A DNA stretch of 64,000 nucleotides from Sipunculus nudus (Eukaryota; Annelida; Sipuncula; Golfingiida; Sipunculidae). Made by a program: the position numbers and the translations under genes. Below are positions 57,901-64,000 of this stretch, piece after piece (position 1 is the stretch's first letter; each line of letters begins with the position of its first letter). The stretch is taken from assembly GCA_026874595.1 (NCBI GenBank), contig CM049318.1, positions 28,732,956 to 28,796,955 on the forward strand. The letters are read 5' to 3'. The notes beneath the pieces are model-generated. The model was not told the origin of the DNA. It searched no databases and saw only the letters and a program-made list of their open reading frames with translations.

Positions 57901-60312
57901 GCAAGATTAATGGGGAGAAAACGAGTGCGCCTTTCGGGAGTTTCTCAGTGACCCGGCAAGGGGAATGACACACACTCAGGACCGGCAGGAGTGATACTTT
58001 GTTCGCTTGGTTGACGCCAGAATTATCCCGTGTAAGCCCCTGGCCCATAGTCCGAAACCAGAATGGAATTCAGCAGATGTACATAATACTAAGTTAAGCA
58101 AGCATTAACAAGTGGAGGCGGTTACCTCTACCAAAAAAATCTTAAAAGAAAAAATGTATATAGAAAATTAAATTACAAATGTCCGTATTGATTTATCAGA
58201 TTTCCGATTTTAGTATTCCTTTACTTAAACTTTCCGTTTTGGGTGGTATATGTACTTCATGCAGAAAAATATTAATCATCAATTGTTCTTCATTGTCTTT
58301 TTTCCGAGGAATCGCATTTTGGATAGGTGCTCGCGATTACCTGACAAATCGAATTGTGAAACCGGTTTTATTCGCAATATTTATTAGGTCAGTGGCAGGC
58401 ACTACCTATGGTCTGGCGGTCATACAAACACTGTAAACAAGATCCAGAAGGTTGGTAGCTGAAGTTGGCAGTTTTAACAAATATTTTTTTTACTAGATAA
58501 ATGCAATCGCCAAGCGATTACTGGAAACCTCCCCCAGACCCACATGTGAGCGATAATGGGCAATCGGCTATGGAGTGTACGACCTTGGAAATTAGGTTAA
58601 TTTTGAAATTAATACCATTTGCAAATCTGACCTCGGACAAATATTGTGCCCAGATTTCAGCTTTTGAAAATCAACCATATGGTATAAATACAGAAAATGG
58701 CGGAAGAAAGAAAAATTGAAATCAATGCTTTTGTACTCGGGGTCCCACCACAAAATCTTTTAAAATCTACCCAAATATGGAATCAGAAATAAACTAATCA
58801 AACCCTATAAGCCTGCCCGTCTTGTGAGGGATGGTTAAATTATGTTCATCCTCGATGTAAGTTAGGAGGTCACTTGCAAAATGGTTTAAATCTTCTCATT
58901 TTTGGAATTAAAAAATCGTTTTTTTCTCTCCTTGTTTATCTTATTTATTTATTTAATTTTTTGCTTATTGCATGTTACTACTGTTTTGGTTTATTCGACT
59001 ATGCACTTCTCGATTCCTACCAAAAATGATTATTTTTCAGGTTTATTCTTCTTATGTTCCATCGGTCTCCTTTCCCTCTCCACCGCCATGTGCGTTATCA
59101 TCGCCAACATTTACCGAGGTGGCGACTACAGCAACAGGGCTCCCCGATGGCTGCGCACTCTGGTGTTAAAATACCTCATTAAAGTAACATGCATGAGCGC
59201 TCAAACTAGAAAATATAGAAAAGCCAACAAGGTGAGTGCCAAAATTATGATAAATGTTATCCCGATAAACTACAGCTTCTAATATACGTTTGAGTTGGGA
59301 AAGTAAGACTGCTCGTGAGTACAAGATTCAGAGTATTTATGAGTATTCCAGCCTAAAATAAAGACACGAATACTTACATACAGGCCTTCATTTTCTTACA
59401 TTCAAGCAGTTATTCGTGTTATTAATTCTTCATGAGAATTAAAATTGTTACCGACCAGTATATATAAAGTGTAAAGTTGGAAAATCGTCATATTTCCAGT
59501 TAGGCCATGCAAAAAAAAAAAAAAATGTTCTTAGCTGCGGATTCGCCGCTTACATTTTTTGTGGATCAATATTTTTGTGCAAATAAAGACCAGGTCTTTA
59601 GTAATGTTGATAATTTGTGCTATTTCCCAAATTTCTTAAAAGAAATCTTAAATCTGCTGAAAATGGACTTATTTTTTGTCCAAAATGTTGTATTTTCAAA
59701 ATATATAGACACACTGGCAAAAGTCCGCGTATTTTGTTTCGATTTATTGATTTATTCTTTGTTTCTTTTTTAATTATTGTTTTATTAAATATACAATACA
59801 TTATACATTTAATTCAAAAGATAACGTACATAAAATAGACATACATTGTTTGTTTCTTTTCAAACGTTCCCTTTTATAGTGTCGTCACGGTAACTGATAC
59901 ATCAGTTCGTTTCAGTACTACCTGAAAAACCAAATCATATTTTTATAAACATTTTTAAATCTTTGCACAGTTCAGGAAGGACCACACGGAAAGCCCGTCG
60001 GGGAGAATCAAATTAGGACGTCAGCCAAGAGAATTCCAGGAACTTGAGAAGATCTCCACTGAAAGCGAAGCTGGAAACAAACATAGTACAAACATTAATC
60101 CCAAGACAGAAACAGAAATACTTCAAGAGATTCGTGAATGTTTAAAGAAAAGAGACGCCTTCGAGCTTAACCAGATCGAGGAGGAAGAGGAAATGAACTT
60201 AGTGACCTTGGAATGGAAGATGATGGCCCTCGTTTTGGATCGCGTCTTCTTTCTCGTCTTCACAATCATGGCGGTCGCGTACTCGGCAACAATATTCGTC
60301 ATATTTACATAA
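51488..60312 (+). CDS. Cys-loop ligand-gated ion channel subunit, nicotinic acetylcholine receptor type (non-alpha)
   Basis: Pentameric channel subunit of the plasma membrane. Exons: 51488-51527, 53379-53527, 54249-54293, 55772-55881, 56754-57292, 59041-59231, 59971-60312; all borders GT/AG, phases match, 471 residues. The 45-bp and 110-bp exons are classic nAChR sizes. Residues: signal peptide MRAFTLVIVSIATAAFA (1-17); loop D Trp80; loop A VWVPDIFCYN (105-114); Cys-loop C151 to C165 with 13 between; loop B GSWSK (Trp172); M1 about 234-256; M2 about 262-282, preceded by GEK and with Leu271 at the 9' position, the cation-channel pattern; M3 about 296-318; a cytoplasmic loop of about 118; M4 to the C-terminus. 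Loop C (209-222) lacks the vicinal Cys pair, so it is not a classic alpha subunit. Exon 1 is inferred from phase and signal-peptide fit. Not assigned to a named subunit. Confidence 0.9.
51857..51915. repeat. (TA)n(TG)n microsatellite
   Basis: TA units followed by TG units in intron 1 of the channel gene. Confidence 0.9.
52352..52855. repeat. CGCCCGTC repeat family copy in channel intron 1
   Basis: TATACGCCCGTCAGTGATGGG, a GTCCGTCC run, GTCGTCGCAATAACTTACCGG, and three AGGTCA-N-AGGTCA words (near 52558, 52688 and 52832). Confidence 0.65.
55185..55335. other. Stretch similar to intron 1 of METTL27-like copy D
   Basis: In channel intron 3. TTATGGTAAACAGACACACG, CATAACA and GGTTTTGCTGGAAAACTTTT match 35045-35150 in order, and the following bases match more weakly to 35230. 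Shared dispersed repeat or transposed METTL27-array sequence. Confidence 0.5.
57781..58152 (+). mobile_element. tRNA-derived SINE (sense) in channel intron 5
   Basis: ACCGGCTTCTGTGGCTCAGG gives an A-box-like TGGCTCAGGGGTAGAG; a degenerate B box is GACCGAATCTC. The body is AGCCGAGGCGGTGAG then AGTCCGAAACCAGAATGGAA, and the 3' end is CCTCTACCAAAAAAATCTTA. The antisense copy at 20064-20572 matches throughout. Not a tRNA gene: the cloverleaf does not close and the body continues about 300 bases. Confidence 0.78.
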
Positions 60313-60435
60313 TCCATCACTGGTTTCCATCCACAGCTAAAGAGTTTGATCACGTCACGTATTTCCCACCACATTTCACAGATAGTATATGTCAATAGTG
60401 CATATAAAATCCTCGGATATAGGTGAAAATATATT

Positions 60436-60712
60436 ACCTCCGCCAAGGTGCGGGGGTTATGTTAAAACCGGTGTTTGTGTGTCTATATGTTTGTCTATTT
60501 GTCTGTTAGCAATATTCCTCAAAACCTTATTAACGGATTTGATGAAATTTTCAGGGTAGCTCGGCAATGATACAAGGAACAAATGATTAAATTTTAGGGG
60601 TGATCCAGACAACCATCTGGATCCATGATTTGTTTTAAAGGAAATATATGCTTCATTTCTACAATGCTATATGGGGCATATGAGCAACCTTGGCGAAGGT
60701 CTGCGCTCTCTG
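60436..60712. mobile_element. CCTCCGCCAAGG element
   Basis: The left end ACCTCCGCCAAGGT is inverted at 60687-60700 (ACCTTGGCGAAGGT), followed by CTGCGCTCTCTGTGTGC. The inside has GTCTATTTGTCTGTTAGCA, AACGGATTTGATGAAATTTT and a GATCCAGACAACCATCTGGATC palindrome. This is a repeat type found in many marine animals. Confidence 0.65.
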
Positions 60713-60989
60713 TGTGCAAATTTCTATTTGTTTTATATAATGATTTGAAATTTATAATTTCTTCATTTTTGCAGAATTTATGGTGTTATGTTTGTATGGC
60801 CGCACTGTAATTGATTGGAAACCCTGTTATTTATAATTGTTTAGTTCATCCATGCGAGGAAGGCTAAATCGTTCTCAATCATCGAAGTATTAATGGTACA
60901 TGCATTATTTTTTTTATAGAAAAGCTCTAAAAACATGTTTTATGTGTATATAAAGCATTACAAAGCGCCGCTATTTTTTTATATGTTTG

Positions 60990-60995
60990 AATAAA
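60990..60995 (+). terminator. Candidate polyadenylation signal of the channel gene
   Basis: AATAAA about 680 bases after the stop, downstream of the CCTCCGCCAAGG element. No earlier AATAAA seen after 60312. Confidence 0.3.
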
Positions 60996-61122
60996 TACAC
61001 TAGATATGCAGTGCGGGCCGGATTTTCCGGAGACCTGTCACTTGCTCGAGAGCAGACTTCACTTTCAGTCAGTCAGTCAATCTATAGAATGTTTGTTATA
61101 ACTTGATTGGCGGATGGCTTGG

Positions 61123-61336
61123 CAGAAGCGGATCCAGGGGAAGGGTCCAGGGGGTCCGGACCCCCCCACGTTTTTTTTCATCCGCTGCAAGCAATTTATA
61201 GGGTTTCAGACAAAATTTTGCGCCCTGGACCCCCCCCCCCCCCTTTTCCGAACCTGGTGATCTTTTTTTTTTTAGGTTTTTCATTAGTCCTCCTTGGTTG
61301 GACTCGCCCTTTTCCCAAATCCTAGATCCGCCCCTG
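61123..61336. mobile_element. GGATCCGCCCCTG-type MITE
   Basis: The ends CAGAAGCGGATCCAGG and CCTAGATCCGCCCCTG are imperfect inverses. A C-run and TTTTTCATTAGTCCTCC lie inside. Related copies at 10338-10400 and 35943-36126. Confidence 0.7.
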
Positions 61337-62186
61337 AACTTGGTTGGTTTGTTTGTTTATCAATTTTAATCAAAAACATATGAACGAATATTGATGGATA
61401 GTATAAAAGGGTGAAAGGCTAGTACCGAAGTATTAAACATGTGATCCAACTATGGAGTTGGTGAACCGTGGCATACATTTTCTGAGTAGCACACATCAAG
61501 ATTTGAGTATGGCTCGGCGGAGGTATATGTGTTCTACGACTACTTTCTAGTATTCACCTTGATGTAACAACTTCACGTCATCCTATCATGTCACTTCCAT
61601 GCAGCTCAGAGGTTTTAAACAGACAACAACACCTAGCTGGTTTTGAATTAATCAAGATTTTTTTCTATTGATTCACAACTATATAAACAATTGTATGACA
61701 CCAACAGTATACATATATATGACTATATCGTGATATCATATACTGATGTTGAGTTTACCTCACGTTTTGACTCTCATAAAGACGAGCCTGTTTGTAACTC
61801 AACATCTGGTCGCCAATTTAATGTCACGCGTCACGAGGTTCGCTCAGTGTGTGTTAGTACCAAAACGTTACCGCTGTATCAAAAAACATACAAGAGTTAA
61901 TAGCCCGGTGAAATAAGGAAATATATAGCACGGAACGTATGAAATGAAAATGAAAGTACATACGAACCTTATATCTATAAACATCAACGTGTTGACGTGA
62001 CATGTCATTTTATTTGTATTTTTTTATAATCTGTTTTGTCTTGTTGTAATGATATATCTCTTTGCCATCTTTATTGCCACTCGATGATGTTTGCCGTATG
62101 CATACGTGCTTGACTGTTTGTCTTTTTAAATATGCATGAATGAAACAAGGAAGGATCTGGGTTCGCTAGCGTGCAGCTCCAAATAA

Positions 62187-62188
<2 letters not shown>
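61337..62188. other. Non-coding stretch
   Basis: No gene or element recognised. Confidence 0.4.

Positions 62189-62238
<50 letters not shown>
62189..62238. repeat. (GA)n microsatellite
   Basis: About 25 GA units. Confidence 0.95.
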
Positions 62239-62241
<3 letters not shown>

Positions 62242-62484
62242 AGAGAGAGTTTCAGTGTCAAAGTGCATATCTTCACTACTAATCGGCCAATTGATGTGAT
62301 GTCATGCACCTCAATACAACTAAGCAACCGCCCGCCAAATAAAAATTGATCAATTACTATACAGAACAGTCGGTTTCACTGCGAAATGAGATGTAATTTT
62401 CTGTATGAAGACATGTCGCCGGGTTTACATTAATGATAATAATAAACGCTTATACACGATGCAAACTATCTCAAATTTAGTGTT

Positions 62485-62720
62485 TTATATCAAATATGAA
62501 ATACGGGAGCGTGAGTAAACAATAAGTTCAAACAGGTACCTCGCAGTAATTATAAAAGGGAAATTGTAATCAACATGTAATCGATTATCCAATGCCCCGT
62601 TCCCGAAAGGCCCTGAAAATGTCATGAGATTCCATTCATATTTGCGCGAGGTATGATGTGAACAAAACCACTGACACGCACACACTCACAAATTGACACG
62701 CACGAACGGGAATGAATGTA
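62485..62720. other. Stretch similar to the METTL27-array 3' flank
   Basis: AATCGATTATCCAATGCCCC, GAAAATGTCATGAGATTCCA and the CACACAC stretch near 62680 match 3560-3670 and 30850-30965 in order. No exon is detected with it. Confidence 0.5.
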
Positions 62721-63117
62721 CGCTATTCCAACCTGGCGGAGGCAAACATTAGAAAGGGCAGCATTATGGTACAGAAATAGAAGGCTATATATTTATACCT
62801 TTCACCGTTCCATATTACAACCAACTTTAAATTTGTAAAAAAATAAGGAAATATTTTAATTAACATTTTGGGAACTCTGAGTCCTTGTTTCCAAAGCCTG
62901 TACCTATTCACCCCTGTGCGTGTGCTATACCCGGAAGAAATACGTCATTTTATACTGCCACGTGTTCCAGATTCTGTATACCTGCAGTATCAACGAGCCG
63001 GGCCGGGGAATGTCTAAAGTTCCCGGCAGTTTACAACTCGATTAGGGATAAACCCAAGAGTTGGTTAATAGGAATATGATAGGGATTTGATGCCTATACT
63101 ACAAGCACATGATTTTG

Positions 63118-63118
<1 letters not shown>
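62721..63118. other. Non-coding stretch
   Basis: No gene recognised. Confidence 0.4.

Positions 63119-63172
<54 letters not shown>
63119..63172. repeat. (TA)n microsatellite
   Basis: About 26 TA units. Confidence 0.95.
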
Positions 63173-63174
<2 letters not shown>

Positions 63175-63879
63175 GTGCATTTTATGACGTAAAAAATCAT
63201 TATATAGGCCTATACTTTTATATGACAAATTGATTATACAGCATTGAAATGTCTTCAAATGTCTTATTAATTATATAGCACGAAAAAGAGGGACAGAATA
63301 TCATGAAAACTTTTACTTAAACCACTGTAAAAGTATCACTGGTACGACAATCAGTAGAGCTAAGTACCTCCGTCCGGTATCTTAGCTGGACCCGAACCAA
63401 AATTTAACATGCAAGGTCGTCACTGTCCCACACATAACCTCTTGTCGAAGATAATGAAAGTTATAAATATTCACCAGTTTAGTGATTACACATGTCAAGT
63501 GGTGTTCCTAGGAAACACAAGAAAAATAACCACTTTCCTTTACAAATATTATTTTCCATGTATAGTTGTTTGATATTTTTCTTAAATGCCGAGATTTAAA
63601 CCTTACTTTGCTAATTTGGGCAGCCAAAGCAGGTTTAGAATTAGAAAACTAGGATGCAAAATATTTTATCAATAATAATAAAAGAAATAAAATAAATTTT
63701 AACTAAAATATAGTAGGCTATGATATATGAAATATCGAATTCCCTCTTTTGGTATATATTTTGTTGTTTTTGTTATGTTGGGGGCTATCCGCGAATAATT
63801 GGACTATCACCAGTTATAAGTTCTAGTTTGAACATTAAAGAGGCCGAATCACCTGTCTGACCTTTATAAACTAAAGTTA

Positions 63880-64000
63880 ATCCCTTGGAGCTTTTATAAT
63901 AAAGTTCAGAAAACGTGGATATCGACGCACGCAGGCTGCTTGTTTTGTTTATATCATCTTGTTTATAATATGTAGGGGCCCACCAAAATAATCAAAACCA
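63880..64000. other. Stretch similar to METTL27-like intron 3
   Basis: AATCCCTTGGAGCTTTTATA, GAAAACGTGG, CGCACGCAGGC and CCAAAATAATCAAAACCA resemble 37070-37206 in order. The window ends inside the match. No exon 3 precedes it, so any gene copy here is decayed. Confidence 0.35.

Overview
This is a window from an animal nuclear genome: AT-rich, intron-dense and full of repeats. Gene families, splice sites, SINE/LINE/MITE content and long (TA)n tracts fit a marine invertebrate. The repeat style (GTCCGTCC-rich elements, AGGTCA-rich tandem arrays, CCTCCGCCAAGG elements) suggests a mollusc, perhaps a bivalve, but I cannot prove the species. No homology search was run; family names rest on motifs and remembered family architecture.

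Left two thirds (1-45000, + strand): a decaying tandem array of a small SAM-dependent methyltransferase resembling METTL27 (WBSCR27). Copy A (1-3059) has exons 3-5 and runs off the left edge. An exon-5 remnant lies at 5864-5983. Copy B (8420-8527) is only a first exon, with a stop at codon 14. Copy C (22682-30353) is complete: five exons, all junctions in frame, 227 residues. Another exon-5 remnant lies at 32982-33068. Copy D (35261-44527) has exons 2-5 but no recognisable exon 1. Exons are about 95% alike between copies while introns have drifted and hold different mobile elements, so insertions can be ordered relative to the duplications.

Mobile DNA in and around the array: an L1/Tx1-like LINE remnant (9175-10279); a frameshifted gag-like remnant (12793-13571); a MITE with a 397-bp internal duplication (13982-14996); AGGTCA-repeat arrays interrupted by a CGTACGG-rich insertion (15350-17530); a foldback element (18345-19005); a family with GCTCAGCTGAC terminal inverted repeats (1222-2705, 19363-21160, 24321-27918); a tRNA-derived SINE with a MITE nested in it; a Tc1/mariner-like MITE in a TA tract; and a 4.18-kb 5'-truncated LINE on the minus strand (37876-42057) with SGNH-esterase, endonuclease and reverse transcriptase domains, flanked by a perfect 21-bp target-site duplication.

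Middle (45000-51400): no gene recognised. It holds an element built of seven 145-bp repeats, an almost perfect 39-bp-stem hairpin, and diverged tandem repeats.

Right (51488-60312, + strand): a complete seven-exon Cys-loop ligand-gated ion channel subunit of nicotinic acetylcholine receptor type, 471 residues, with signal peptide, Cys-loop, a cation-type M2 and four membrane helices, but no vicinal cysteine pair in loop C. The last 3.7 kb is non-coding with MITEs, microsatellites and stretches similar to METTL27-array flank and intron sequence.
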